From an uncultured Bacteroidales bacterium (GTDB lineage: Bacteria > Bacteroidota > Bacteroidia > Bacteroidales > UBA932): DNA of 64,000 nt. The stretch spans positions 1 to 64,000 of the forward strand of contig ONCE01000001.1 in the NCBI GenBank assembly GCA_900316245.1, in the 5' to 3' direction. The notes beneath the pieces are model-generated. The model had not been told where the DNA came from, did no database searches, and worked only from the letters and a program-made list of their open reading frames with translations. The position numbers and the translations under genes are program-made. This document shows, in pieces, positions 1 through 8,005 of the stretch; position 1 is the first letter of the stretch, and each line of letters opens with the position of its first letter.

Positions 1-17
1 AGGTACAAAAGATTGTA

Positions 18-56
18 AAAGGAGGACCTGTACCCTAGGGGACAGTCCTCCTTTAT
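18..56 (+). terminator. Intrinsic terminator upstream of serS
   Basis: A 10-bp perfect stem (18-27 with 45-54) is followed by a short T/A-rich tail. The five codons before it (1-15) run into a TAA at 16-18, so this probably ends an upstream gene lying outside the window. No T-box features (AGGGUGG-like antiterminator, specifier loop) are seen, so it is not read as serS regulation. Confidence 0.7.
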
Positions 57-73
57 CATTAATACTAAGGTAT

Positions 74-1345
74 ATGCTTACACTGAAACTCCTCCGCGAT
101 AATCCGGAGTTTGTTATCAAGAAGCTGGCTGTCAAGAACTTTGACGCCCGCGCCATTGTGGAGAATGTAATCGCCCTGGACGATAAGCGCAAGGCCCTGC
201 AGACCGAGAGCGACGCCCTGCTGGCAGAGCAGAAAAAGGCTGCCGCCGCCATCGGCCAGCTGATGAAGGAAGGCAAGAAGGCCGATGCCGAAGCCGCCAA
301 GGCTCAGGTAGGAACCCTGAAGGAGCGCTCCAACGCTCTCCTCAAGGAGGCCGATGAGACCATCGAGCAGCTGCAGAACCAGCTGGTGCTCCTTCCCAAC
401 ATCCCCTGCGACCTGGTCCCCGAAGGAAAGGGCGCCGAGGACAACCTGGTGGTGAAGATGGGCGGTCCCGAGGTAAACCTCCCGGAAAATGCCCTCCCGC
501 ACTGGGAACTGGCCAAGAAGTACGACATCATCGACTTCGACCTGGGTGTCAAGATTACCGGCGCCGGTTTCCCTGTATATAAAGGTAAGGGTGCCAAACT
601 TCAGCGCGCCCTCATCAACTACTTCCTGGACCGCAACACCGCAGCCGGTTACAAGGAAGTGGAGCCTCCCGTGATGGTAAATGCCGCTTCCGGTTTCGGT
701 ACCGGTCAGCTGCCGGACAAGGAAGGCCAGATGTACCACGCCAACCTGGACGATTTCTATATGGTTCCTACCGCCGAGGTCCCCGTTACCAACATTTTCC
801 GTGACGTGATCCTGAGCGCAGACCAGTTCCCCCAGAAGCTTACCGCTTACACGCCCTGCTTCCGCCGCGAGGCCGGTTCCTACGGCAAGGACGTGCGCGG
901 TCTCAACCGCCTGCACCAGTTTGACAAGGTGGAGATTGTGCGTGTAGAGAAGCCCGAGAACAGCTACGCCGCCCTGGACGAGATGGTAGCCCACGTGGAG
1001 AGCCTGGTGAACGAGCTGGGCCTGAAGTACCGTATCCTTCGCCTCTGCGGCGGTGATATGAGCTTCACCAGCGCCATCACCTACGACTTCGAGCTCTGGA
1101 GCGCCGCTCAGGGCCGCTGGCTGGAGATTTCTTCCGTGTCCAACTTCGAGAGCTACCAGGCCAACCGACTCAAGTGCCGCTATAAGGATGAAGACGGCAA
1201 GATGCAGCTGGTCCACACGCTCAACGGCAGTTCCCTGGCCCTGCCCCGCGTAGTGGCCGCCCTGCTGGAAGACAACCAGAAAGACGGATACATCGAGATT
1301 CCCGCCTGTCTCCGTCCTTACACCGGTTTTGACCGGATTGACTAA
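74..1345 (+). CDS. serS: Seryl-tRNA synthetase
   Basis: Charges tRNA-Ser with serine in the cytoplasm. The 423-aa length is normal for bacterial SerRS. The N-terminal ~100 residues are Lys/Glu/Ala-rich and form the expected antiparallel coiled-coil arm. The class II catalytic core follows: motif 2 is seen as FRREAGSYG...GLNRLHQF and motif 3 as LNGSSLALPR near the C-terminus. The ATG at 74 follows a terminator by about 20 nt, with no clear TAnnTTTG box, so the exact promoter is uncertain. The 3' end overlaps the convergent rluD stop by 4 nt. A tRNA-Ser gene lies in the same window at 48.4 kb. Confidence 0.97.
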   Translation: MLTLKLLRDNPEFVIKKLAVKNFDARAIVENVIALDDKRKALQTESDALLAEQKKAAAAIGQLMKEGKKADAEAAKAQVGTLKERSNALLKEADETIEQLQNQLVLLPNIPCDLVPEGKGAEDNLVVKMGGPEVNLPENALPHWELAKKYDIIDFDLGVKITGAGFPVYKGKGAKLQRALINYFLDRNTAAGYKEVEPPVMVNAASGFGTGQLPDKEGQMYHANLDDFYMVPTAEVPVTNIFRDVILSADQFPQKLTAYTPCFRREAGSYGKDVRGLNRLHQFDKVEIVRVEKPENSYAALDEMVAHVESLVNELGLKYRILRLCGGDMSFTSAITYDFELWSAAQGRWLEISSVSNFESYQANRLKCRYKDEDGKMQLVHTLNGSSLALPRVVAALLEDNQKDGYIEIPACLRPYTGFDRID

Positions 1346-2424
1346 TTACTTTGAATGTAATTCCGCCACTTTTCGATGAGGGCGGACATATCTTCCGGGA
1401 GAGGGACTTCGAAATGAAGTCTCTCTCCTGTTTTTGGATGGGTGAAGCCCAGGGTGCGGGCGTGGAGGGCCTGCCTGGGGCAGATGGCAAAGCAGTTCTG
1501 GATAAACTGCTTGTATTTGGCGTAGATGGTGCCCTGGCGGATTTCGGAGCCGCCGTATCTTTCGTCGTTGAAGAGGGGATGGCCGATGGACGACATATGC
1601 ACGCGGATCTGGTGCGTACGGCCGGTCTCCAGGCGGCATTCCACCACGGTGATGAAGCCGAAGCGCTCCAGCACGCGCCAGTGCGTCACGGCCCATTTGC
1701 CTTTCTCCGGATCGTCGTACACGCGGAAGCGCAGGCGGTCGTTGGGGTCCCGGCCGATGGTGCCCTCGATGGTGCCTTCGTCCTCGGTAATGTTGCCCCA
1801 CACCACCGCCGTGTAGATGCGGTCTATGGAATGGACAAAGAATTGGTCGGCCAGGTTGAGCTGGGCCGAAGGATTCTTGGCCACCACCAGAAGACCGCTG
1901 GTGTCTTTGTCGATGCGGTGCACCAGTACGCCCATCCGCTCGTCCTCCACGTCGGGGGAGAGGTTCAGGTAATACGCCAGGGCATTGACCAGCGTCCCGT
2001 TGTAGTTGCCGTGCCCGGGGTGCACCACCATCCCGGCGGGCTTGTTAACCACCAGCACGTCATCGTCTTCGTAGACTATGTCCAGGGGAATGTTCTCCGG
2101 AAGAATCTCCGTACCGCGTCGCTCGTAGGGCATTACGAACTTGACCACGTCCAGGGGGCGGACGATATAGTTGGCCTTGACCACCTTGTCATTGACCAGC
2201 ACATAGCCCAGCTTGATGGCCTGCTGCACCCGGTTGCGGGAGGTGTCTTCCTGATGGTCGGCTATATATTTGTCTATCCGGACCGGCTCCTGACCTCTGT
2301 CCACAACCATCCTGAAATGTTCAAACATTTCGTCGGAAGATGCCCGATCGGTGTCGGGCATGACGTCATAGTCATCCCCGGCTTGACCGGGGATCTCTAC
2401 CTTTTTGAGAAGGTCTTCGGACAT
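1342..2424 (-). CDS. rluD: RluD-type 23S rRNA pseudouridine synthase with a repeat-derived N-terminus
   Basis: Isomerises uridines in rRNA. An S4 RNA-binding domain (about residues 46-100) is followed by the RluA/RluD catalytic domain. The catalytic Asp is D172 in HRIDKDTSG. At 360 aa it is near family length. Oddity: residues about 9-29 are encoded by a two-hairpin palindromic repeat (2339-2396) that also occurs in frame in purL, so this part of the N-terminus is probably acquired and non-catalytic. The gene overlaps the upstream PASTA gene by one base (TAATG), so the two are probably translationally coupled. Which of RluA, RluC or RluD it matches in specificity cannot be told by eye; RluD is the best guess. 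Confidence 0.9.
   Translation of the reverse strand: MSEDLLKKVEIPGQAGDDYDVMPDTDRASSDEMFEHFRMVVDRGQEPVRIDKYIADHQEDTSRNRVQQAIKLGYVLVNDKVVKANYIVRPLDVVKFVMPYERRGTEILPENIPLDIVYEDDDVLVVNKPAGMVVHPGHGNYNGTLVNALAYYLNLSPDVEDERMGVLVHRIDKDTSGLLVVAKNPSAQLNLADQFFVHSIDRIYTAVVWGNITEDEGTIEGTIGRDPNDRLRFRVYDDPEKGKWAVTHWRVLERFGFITVVECRLETGRTHQIRVHMSSIGHPLFNDERYGGSEIRQGTIYAKYKQFIQNCFAICPRQALHARTLGFTHPKTGERLHFEVPLPEDMSALIEKWRNYIQSN
2339..2396 (-). repeat. Two-hairpin palindromic repeat, copy 1 (inside rluD)
   Basis: On the minus strand the first hairpin (2394-2374) has an 8-bp stem ATCCCCGG/CCGGGGAT with loop TCAAG. The second (2361-2340) has an 8-bp stem ATGCCCGA/TCGGGCAT with loop CACCGA. It is read in frame as EIPGQAGDD...MPDTDRAS. 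The purL copy at 60888 keeps both loops and the reading frame but has compensatory stem changes. Confidence 0.85.
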
Positions 2425-3233
2425 TATTTGTTGGCGGGGAGTTTGGTCTGGTCCAGGGTGAGGGCAAAGTTGACGTTGGCCCCCAGGGAACGGCCGGCTC
2501 CAGCCGGATCCTGCTTATAGACCACGGCGTTCATAGAGTCTGCGTAGGTTTTGATATCGGGGTCGAACGTAATCTTACCCACGTTGAGGAAACGCTCGTG
2601 AATGGCGTCGATGGCGTTGACGTACTTCATTCCGGTGAGCTTGGGAACCGTGGTCTGGTTGTCCTGGGCGCCCACGCCCACAATGAGGTCTATGACCGAA
2701 CCGCTCACCACCAGGTCTCCGGCGGCCACTTCCAGTCCTTCACAGCTCTGACCCAGCACATTGTTGGTGGCTATGTCTTTCACATAGTTGAGACGGCCCA
2801 GGTTGAGACCGCGGTTGCGGAGTTCGGACCGGGCTTCCGTAACGGAATAACCGAAGAGGTTGGGCATCACCACCTTGCGGGGTATCACCGAGTTGATGGT
2901 GAGGAAGATGCTGCGGCCCTTCTTGACCGTGGCACCGGCCTTGGGCTGCTGGCGGTAGACCACGCCGCCGGCCAGACGCCGCACAAACACGGAGTCCACT
3001 ACCTTCACGGTCACGTGCGAACGGGAAGCCAGTTCCTGTGCCTGGGGAACGGTGAGGTTGGCAAAGTCCGGGGTCTTGACCACCTGTCCGTGGCGGGTGA
3101 TGATGTTCAGGGCCCAAGCGGCCAGAATACCCAGTGCCAGTACAAAGGCCAATCCCAGAAAGAGGTTCTTCCAAATCCACCTCTCTTTCTTTACTATCGC
3201 TTTGGCTTTAGCGGCGTTGATTTTTGAAGCCAT
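2424..3233 (-). CDS. Membrane-anchored PASTA-domain protein
   Basis: The 269-aa protein has a short basic cytoplasmic N-terminus, one transmembrane helix (about residues 20-45) and an exported part made of three PASTA-like repeats (roughly 50-115, 115-190, 190-265), recognisable by the recurring VPxLxGxxxxxA pattern and PxAGxxV turns. PASTA domains bind muropeptides or penicillin-like ligands in other proteins. Here there is no kinase or transpeptidase domain, so the protein may act as a cell-wall binding or sensing module. It is co-transcribed with rluD (1-nt overlap). A near-consensus -7 box (TATCTTCG, 3258-3265 on the minus strand) lies about 25 nt upstream, divergent from lnt. Its exact role is unknown. 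Confidence 0.85.
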   Translation of the reverse strand: MASKINAAKAKAIVKKERWIWKNLFLGLAFVLALGILAAWALNIITRHGQVVKTPDFANLTVPQAQELASRSHVTVKVVDSVFVRRLAGGVVYRQQPKAGATVKKGRSIFLTINSVIPRKVVMPNLFGYSVTEARSELRNRGLNLGRLNYVKDIATNNVLGQSCEGLEVAAGDLVVSGSVIDLIVGVGAQDNQTTVPKLTGMKYVNAIDAIHERFLNVGKITFDPDIKTYADSMNAVVYKQDPAGAGRSLGANVNFALTLDQTKLPANK

Positions 3234-3257
3234 AAACTCAGTTCTAGATTATCTCTG

Positions 3258-3265
3258 CGAAGATA
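3258..3265 (-). promoter_or_regulatory. -7 promoter box for the PASTA-rluD operon
   Basis: Minus-strand TATCTTCG is one mismatch from the Bacteroidota TAnnTTTG box and is back-to-back with the lnt promoter. Confidence 0.45.
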
Positions 3266-3278
3266 CGAAAAATATTTA

Positions 3279-3286
3279 TACCTTTG
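3279..3286 (+). promoter_or_regulatory. -7 promoter box for lnt
   Basis: TACCTTTG matches TAnnTTTG exactly. Only 5 nt separate it from the GTG at 3292, which suggests a leaderless or nearly leaderless mRNA. Confidence 0.65.
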
Positions 3287-3291
3287 CGTTG

Positions 3292-4911
3292 GTGAAAAGA
3301 CAAACCCTCATATTCGGGGCCCTCACACTGGCCTTCGCCCTGCTGATGAGCCTTCCCTGGCTGGTTCCTCACGTGGGCTGGCTGGCGCTTGTTGGCTTTC
3401 TTCCTCTCCTGATCCTGGAGCGGCTGGCCACGGAGTACAAAGTGAAGCACTTCTGGTGGTGGCATTATGGCGCGTTCGTGCTCTGGAATGCCGCAACCAC
3501 CTGGTGGGTGGGAGGTGCCACCGTAGGGGGAGCCGTCTTTGCCATCCTGGCCAACGCCCTGCAGATGAGCGTGGTCTTTGGGGCCTTCCGCTGGGTCAAG
3601 CGCCGCACCCGGGGCGTGCTGCCCTACGTGTTCCTGGCCGCCGCCTGGATAGCGTGGGAGCGGTATTACCTCACGGTGGCGGAGATTTCCTGGCCCTGGC
3701 TGGTGCTGGGCAATGCCTTTGCCGACACCACCGGCCTCATCCAGTGGTACGAGATTCTGGGCACTCTGGGCGGTTCGCTGTGGGTTTGGGTTAGCAACCT
3801 GAGCCTCTTCGGCCTGATGGTGGCCCTGTCCGATGGCCGCGTGGCTAATTGGAATGCCAAGGCCCGCGTAGCAGCCCTGGGAGGAACGCTCCTGGCCCTT
3901 TTCGGGCCGATGGTCTGGTCTGCCTTTGAAAAGCCGGAACCCTCCGAGCCCACCTTGAAGGTGGTCATCGGCCAGCCCAACTATGACCCTTACGAGAAAT
4001 TCCAGTCCCTCTCCCGCGCGGATCAGGACAAGCGCTATCTGGCTTTAATAGAACAGGCCGATTGGACCTCCGATGAGCCCACCCTGGTGCTGGCTCCCGA
4101 GACCTTCACTTCGCGCGTGTTCACGGACCGGGTCCTGGAGCACGAGACCTTCCTCCGCTTCCAGCAGTTCCTGAGGAAGCATCCGCAGGCCACCTTCCTG
4201 TATGGCGCCTCCACCATTGAACGCCTCTTTTCTTATGCCAGGCCTCACGACTGCGCCTATGACCTGGGCCAGGAAGCCGACGGCAAGCACCTGTGGGCGC
4301 TCACGCACAATTCGGCCTTCGTGACCGATACCGCCGGCGTGTATCAGATGTACCACAAGTCTAAACTGGTGGTGGGCACGGAACTCACGCCCTATCCCAA
4401 GGTGTTTATCCCGCTGGAGAACCTCCTGGGTGGCAATCTGATGGCCAAGGATGTGGGACAGAAAGAGATTTCCTGCCTGACGATGAAATCCCCGAACGGG
4501 AATCTTCCCATCGGCACGGCCATTTGTTACGAATCCGTCTACGGTGAATTCTGCACGGGCTATGTGCGAAAAGGTGCGCAGCTGCTGGCGGTCATCACCA
4601 ACGATGCCTGGTGGGGCAACACCCCCGGTTACCGGCAGCACCTCAATTACAGCCGCCTGCGGGCCATCGAGACCCGCCGCTGGGTGGCCCGCTGCGCCAA
4701 TACGGGCATATCGGCCTTCATCAGCCCTGATGGTAAAATCGTAGACCGCACCCCCTGGTGGGAGCCCGCCCTCCTCGAAGGCCGCGTGGGACTCTCCACC
4801 GAGCAGACCTTCTTCGTACGCTATGGGGATGTTGTAGGCCGCACCTCCGTCTTCCTCTTCCTCCTCCTCCTCGCCGCCGCCCTCTTCAGAGGCTCCACTC
4901 GGAAACAATAA
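3292..4911 (+). CDS. lnt: Apolipoprotein N-acyltransferase
   Basis: Transfers the third acyl chain to the N-terminal Cys of lipoproteins in the inner membrane. About six transmembrane segments fill the first ~200 residues and a nitrilase-type periplasmic domain follows. The catalytic triad is visible as Glu in LAPETF, Lys in YHKSKLV and Cys in AICYES. A C-terminal membrane helix ends the protein. The frame is open upstream to 3052, but that part overlaps the divergent PASTA gene and the promoter, so GTG 3292 (539 aa) is preferred. lspA, the preceding step of lipoprotein maturation, is also in the window (45463). Downstream lies a palindromic element rather than a gene. Confidence 0.93.
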   Translation: MKRQTLIFGALTLAFALLMSLPWLVPHVGWLALVGFLPLLILERLATEYKVKHFWWWHYGAFVLWNAATTWWVGGATVGGAVFAILANALQMSVVFGAFRWVKRRTRGVLPYVFLAAAWIAWERYYLTVAEISWPWLVLGNAFADTTGLIQWYEILGTLGGSLWVWVSNLSLFGLMVALSDGRVANWNAKARVAALGGTLLALFGPMVWSAFEKPEPSEPTLKVVIGQPNYDPYEKFQSLSRADQDKRYLALIEQADWTSDEPTLVLAPETFTSRVFTDRVLEHETFLRFQQFLRKHPQATFLYGASTIERLFSYARPHDCAYDLGQEADGKHLWALTHNSAFVTDTAGVYQMYHKSKLVVGTELTPYPKVFIPLENLLGGNLMAKDVGQKEISCLTMKSPNGNLPIGTAICYESVYGEFCTGYVRKGAQLLAVITNDAWWGNTPGYRQHLNYSRLRAIETRRWVARCANTGISAFISPDGKIVDRTPWWEPALLEGRVGLSTEQTFFVRYGDVVGRTSVFLFLLLLAAALFRGSTRKQ

Positions 4912-4928
4912 TTCTATATTTTGGATGG

Positions 4929-5114
4929 GTGCCCTTCAAGGAGAGCCTCCTGAAGGTACGGACCTTCGGTCCTATCCCTCCCACCGCTTCGCGGCGGGCC
5001 CCTCTCCCATACTGGGAGATCCCCACCCTTTCCCCCTATAGTCCCCCAGGGGACATCTGCCCTTACGGGGGCCATGGGCGGCTACGCCTTCAGGAGGCTC
5101 TCCCTGAAGGGCAC
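4929..5114. repeat. 186-bp palindromic element bounded by 27-bp inverted repeats
   Basis: Left arm 4929-4955 and right arm 5088-5114 are inverted copies, 26 of 27 positions matching. Between them are nested GC-rich hairpins (for example around CCGCTTCGCGG, and GTCCCCCAGGGGAC at 5041-5054). There is no coding potential. It looks like a non-autonomous MITE-like or terminator-derived intergenic repeat. No target-site duplication was recognised. Confidence 0.7.
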
Positions 5115-5138
5115 TACTTCTTTCCGGAAGATGTTTTT

Positions 5139-5372
5139 CTAGAAAAGTGTAGGATGATTCTCTTCTAATTCAGAGAGAACCTTGGACATAATGGCTTCGC
5201 GGAAGAGCGTGGCCTTGGCGTGGACCTTGAAACGGGAACAATACTCGTCAATGGCTGCCAGTTCACTGTCATTAAAATAGAGCATATAGCGATTCTTCCG
5301 GAGAAGCATCTCCTTCTGCTTCTCCAGGTACGCGGGATCTACCCCCGGTATGCTCTTTTTCTTCCGCGGCAT
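5139..5372 (-). CDS. Small conserved ribbon-helix-helix-like protein
   Basis: This 77-aa protein has a basic N-terminus (MPRKKKSIPG), then KNRYMLYFNDSELAAIDEY, a strand-helix pattern like that of ribbon-helix-helix DNA-binding proteins, and the acidic tail LEENHPTLF. I recall similar small proteins in Bacteroidales but cannot assign a function. The GTG at 5381 overlaps the -7 box, so ATG 5372 is preferred; it lies 8 nt after TATCTTTG (5388-5381), suggesting a very short leader. It stands alone, between a palindromic element and the tandem thioredoxin gene. An antitoxin-like or nucleoid regulatory role is possible, but no toxin neighbour is present. Confidence 0.7.
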   Translation of the reverse strand: MPRKKKSIPGVDPAYLEKQKEMLLRKNRYMLYFNDSELAAIDEYCSRFKVHAKATLFREAIMSKVLSELEENHPTLF

Positions 5373-5380
5373 GACGGTCA

Positions 5381-5388
5381 CAAAGATA
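5381..5388 (-). promoter_or_regulatory. -7 promoter box for the RHH-like gene
   Basis: Minus-strand TATCTTTG, 8 nt before the ATG at 5372. Confidence 0.6.
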
Positions 5389-5393
5389 ACGAA

Positions 5394-6851
5394 TTATTTC
5401 AAGAGTTGCACATAACGGTGCTGCACAATGCCTTTGCGGTCCAGTTCTATCACGAACGGTAACACGGAAAGGTCAAAATGGTCCAGCAGTTCGTTGGCCA
5501 TTTCGGGCTTGTCGCTGTACAGGGCGTCCATATCTATGAGCAGGACCTTGGCCTTCCGGTTTTCCTGGACAATGGTGTCCACGGCTCCCAGGAGTTCCTT
5601 GCAGGCGGAGCAACTGGGGGTGTAGAATACTATAAAGGTAGGATTGCCTTTGAGCTTGCGGAACTTGAACGTGCCCTCCTTGCGGGCTTTCCGGAACAGG
5701 CCGGGCTTGCGCCTCAGGACGCCGTCGGCGGAAAGGTCCGGGACCTCTGAACCTACCGGGGTGCGATTGGCCAGGGCCACCATCAGTTCTCCGAGGGAAG
5801 TGATCTGGGCCTTGTCGGCCTCGGTATTCCAAATCTCGGGCTGCTCTATGTACTTCTGGATGAAGGGGACACTGGCGTCCCGGTACACCTCCGTCCGCTG
5901 GGAGAAGAGGTAGTACAGCAGGTCTCCGAAGGTTTGCTTGTAGGCGTTGACGTCTCCTTCTCCGAAGGTCCTCTGGGCCATATAATCGGCCACGGACATT
6001 ACGTCGGAAACTTTGAGGGTATCTCCGTAGGCGGAGAAGAGCTGCTGCAGGCGCTCCATTTCCCCTTCTTCGCCATAGATGTAATCTTCCTTGGAGAATT
6101 CCCGGTTGAGGAGGATTTCCAGGGCCGATGTATCCAGCCCGCGGCCCACGATTTCGCCGCCGCCATTCACCAGGAACATCCGGGGCGTCTGAAGGACGCC
6201 GTAGAGAATCTGCCAGTCCGAACTGACGGCGGGATCCCAGAGATGGGTGACGCCTTCAAAGTTCTCGCGGTAGGCGGCCCATTCTTGGGCCGATGCCCCT
6301 ACATAGATGGCGTAAACGGTGATGGGATACTTTTCGGAGGCCACCAGTTTCTGCAGTTTGGGGGTTTCCCGCTTGCAGGTGGCGCAGCCGGTGTCGTAGA
6401 AATACAGGACGGAGTACGTGTCCTTGGCCGGGATGCGCAGCGTGGTGCTGTCCGGGGCAAAGAGCGTAAGGGCCGGTGCCGGGCAGCCGATGAGGGAAGA
6501 CTCGTTGAACTTTACGTAAATCTGCGCGTTCAGAAGGTCCTCGTCCGTTTTCATCTTGACGTCTCCGGAGAGGAACCACTTGCGGGCCACGTGGACGGCC
6601 ACGGCATCGTCTCCCATAATCTTGGACTTGAGATAGTGGTCGTAAATCTTGAGAGCCGTATACTGCCGCACCAGGGAGTCCTGGCAGGTTTCAATGAGGA
6701 AATCGCATTCTTCGTTCTGCACGGCGGCCGGTTCGCCGGCCAGGGCAATGAAATACTGGTCCAGCTTGGCCCCCAGTTCCGGATAGGGCTGTTGGGCAAA
6801 GGCCCCCAGGCCCAGCAGCAGGGCAGACAGGCTTAGCAGAAGCTTTCTCAT
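5394..6851 (-). CDS. Exported protein with two thioredoxin-like domains
   Basis: A Sec signal peptide (about residues 1-19, cleaved near AFAQ) precedes 485 aa in total. A helical region of roughly 100 residues, a TlpA-like domain with C156-A-T-C159, a second helical linker (about 245-375) and a C-terminal thioredoxin fold with C414-S-A-C417 follow in order. Both CxxC pairs are intact, so it could reduce or exchange disulfides in the periplasm. The first domain resembles the Bacteroidales DUF5106/TlpA lipoprotein family, although here there is no lipobox. It overlaps coaD by ATGA, so it is the last gene of the ung-coaD transcript. Its substrate is unknown. Confidence 0.85.
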   Translation of the reverse strand: MRKLLLSLSALLLGLGAFAQQPYPELGAKLDQYFIALAGEPAAVQNEECDFLIETCQDSLVRQYTALKIYDHYLKSKIMGDDAVAVHVARKWFLSGDVKMKTDEDLLNAQIYVKFNESSLIGCPAPALTLFAPDSTTLRIPAKDTYSVLYFYDTGCATCKRETPKLQKLVASEKYPITVYAIYVGASAQEWAAYRENFEGVTHLWDPAVSSDWQILYGVLQTPRMFLVNGGGEIVGRGLDTSALEILLNREFSKEDYIYGEEGEMERLQQLFSAYGDTLKVSDVMSVADYMAQRTFGEGDVNAYKQTFGDLLYYLFSQRTEVYRDASVPFIQKYIEQPEIWNTEADKAQITSLGELMVALANRTPVGSEVPDLSADGVLRRKPGLFRKARKEGTFKFRKLKGNPTFIVFYTPSCSACKELLGAVDTIVQENRKAKVLLIDMDALYSDKPEMANELLDHFDLSVLPFVIELDRKGIVQHRYVQLLK

Positions 6852-7306
6852 AAGACCACGCCCTCCGGAACAAAGGTGGAGAGGTCTCCGCCGTGACGCA
6901 GGATGTCCCGCACGGCCGAGGAGCTGATGTGCGCAAACTCCTGGGCGGTAGGGATGATGATGGTCTCGATCTCCGGGGCCAGGCGGCGGTTGGCGTCTGC
7001 GATGGAACGCTCCGTCTCGAAGTCGATCATATTGCGGACACCCCTCACAATGTGGTGGATGCCCATCTGGCGGCAGGCTTCGATGGTGAGGTTTTCGTAC
7101 TGGGTAATGGAAACGCCTTCCATCCCTTGGGTGGCCTGCCGGATAATGTCCAGGCGCTTTTCCATAGAGAAAAAGCCCGGTTTGTCCTGGTTGATACCTA
7201 CGGCCACCACTACCTCGTCAAACATGGTGAGGGCGCGCCTTAGGATATTCAGATGGCCGGCCGTAAACGGGTCAAAAGAGCCGGGGAAAAGTGCAACGTG
7301 TTTCAT
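6848..7306 (-). CDS. coaD: Phosphopantetheine adenylyltransferase
   Basis: Catalyses the penultimate step of CoA synthesis, 4'-phosphopantetheine + ATP to dephospho-CoA. The nucleotidyltransferase start motif PGSFDPFTAGHLNIL is at the N-terminus and HISSSAVRDIL near the C-terminus. The 152-aa length from ATG 7306 is typical. A frame extension upstream lies inside ung and is not used. The ATG overlaps the ung stop (ATGA) and the coaD stop overlaps the next start in the same way, giving a tightly coupled ung-coaD-thioredoxin unit. Confidence 0.95.
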   Translation of the reverse strand: MKHVALFPGSFDPFTAGHLNILRRALTMFDEVVVAVGINQDKPGFFSMEKRLDIIRQATQGMEGVSITQYENLTIEACRQMGIHHIVRGVRNMIDFETERSIADANRRLAPEIETIIIPTAQEFAHISSSAVRDILRHGGDLSTFVPEGVVL

Positions 7307-7971
7307 AACTGCCAGTCTATGGGCTCGAGGCCCTCGGATTGAAGAATTTGATTGGTCTTGGAAAAATGCCGGCACCCGAAGAAGGCTCCCCGGGCCAGCG
7401 GAGAAGGATGGGCCGCCAGCAGCACGTGGTGCCGCGTGGTGTCAATGAGGGCCGATTTTTCCTGCGCATACCGGCCCCACAGCAGGAAGACGAGGCCGCT
7501 GCGCTCCGCCGACAGGTAGCGGATGACGGCATCGGTGAACTCCTGCCAGCCGATGCGGCTGTGGGAGGTGGGCATACCGGCCAACACGGTGAGGACGCTG
7601 TTGAGGAGCAGCACTCCCTGCCGGGCCCAGGGCTCCAGGTTGGTGGCTCCACTCATCCGGACACCCAGGTCGCTCTCAATCTCCTTGAAGATGTTCTTGA
7701 GGGAGGGGGGCGCCAGGATGCCGTCCGGAACCGAGAAGGAGAGGCCCATGGCCTGTCCGGGTCCGTGGTAGGGATCCTGCCCCAGGATCACGACCTTGAC
7801 TTTGTCTACGGGCGTAAGGTCGAAGGCGTGGAAAATCTGGCTTCCGGGCGGGTATATGACCTTCCCTTCGGCCTTTTCCTGATGCAGAAAGCGCACCAGC
7901 TGCTCAAAGTACGGTTTCCCGAACTCCGGCGCCAGTGCGTCTTTCCAACTTTGTTCGATTTTTACGTCCAT
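7303..7971 (-). CDS. ung: Uracil-DNA glycosylase, family 1
   Basis: Removes uracil from DNA to start base excision repair. The 222-aa protein carries the water-activating motif GQDPYHGPGQAMGLSFSV with the catalytic Asp, and the HPSPLA motif with the DNA-intercalation loop near the C-terminus. Length and both motifs are standard for family 1. It lies downstream of lon, separated by 33 nt that contain a palindromic repeat half-copy, and overlaps coaD by 4 nt. Confidence 0.96.
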   Translation of the reverse strand: MDVKIEQSWKDALAPEFGKPYFEQLVRFLHQEKAEGKVIYPPGSQIFHAFDLTPVDKVKVVILGQDPYHGPGQAMGLSFSVPDGILAPPSLKNIFKEIESDLGVRMSGATNLEPWARQGVLLLNSVLTVLAGMPTSHSRIGWQEFTDAVIRYLSAERSGLVFLLWGRYAQEKSALIDTTRHHVLLAAHPSPLARGAFFGCRHFSKTNQILQSEGLEPIDWQL

Positions 7972-7974
7972 GCC

Positions 7975-8005
7975 TTTTCGTCATGCCCGGCTCCGACCGG
8001 GCATC
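7975..8005 (-). repeat. Palindromic repeat half-copy abutting the lon stop codon
   Basis: On the minus strand the stem ATGCCCGG/CCGGGCAT (8004-7997 with 7990-7983) has loop TCGGAG and is followed by the same tail (GACGAA) as the first hairpin of the purL copy. Only the first hairpin of the two-hairpin element is present. The stem starts directly after the lon stop codon. Confidence 0.7.

Noticed and set aside
1-73. T-box or riboswitch before serS
   Set aside because: Only a plain terminator hairpin is present, with no specifier loop or antiterminator signals.
3052-3291. N-terminal extension of lnt to 3052
   Set aside because: It overlaps the divergent PASTA gene and the lnt promoter; similar extensions of ribF, AmgK, lon and the exported genes were trimmed for the same reason.
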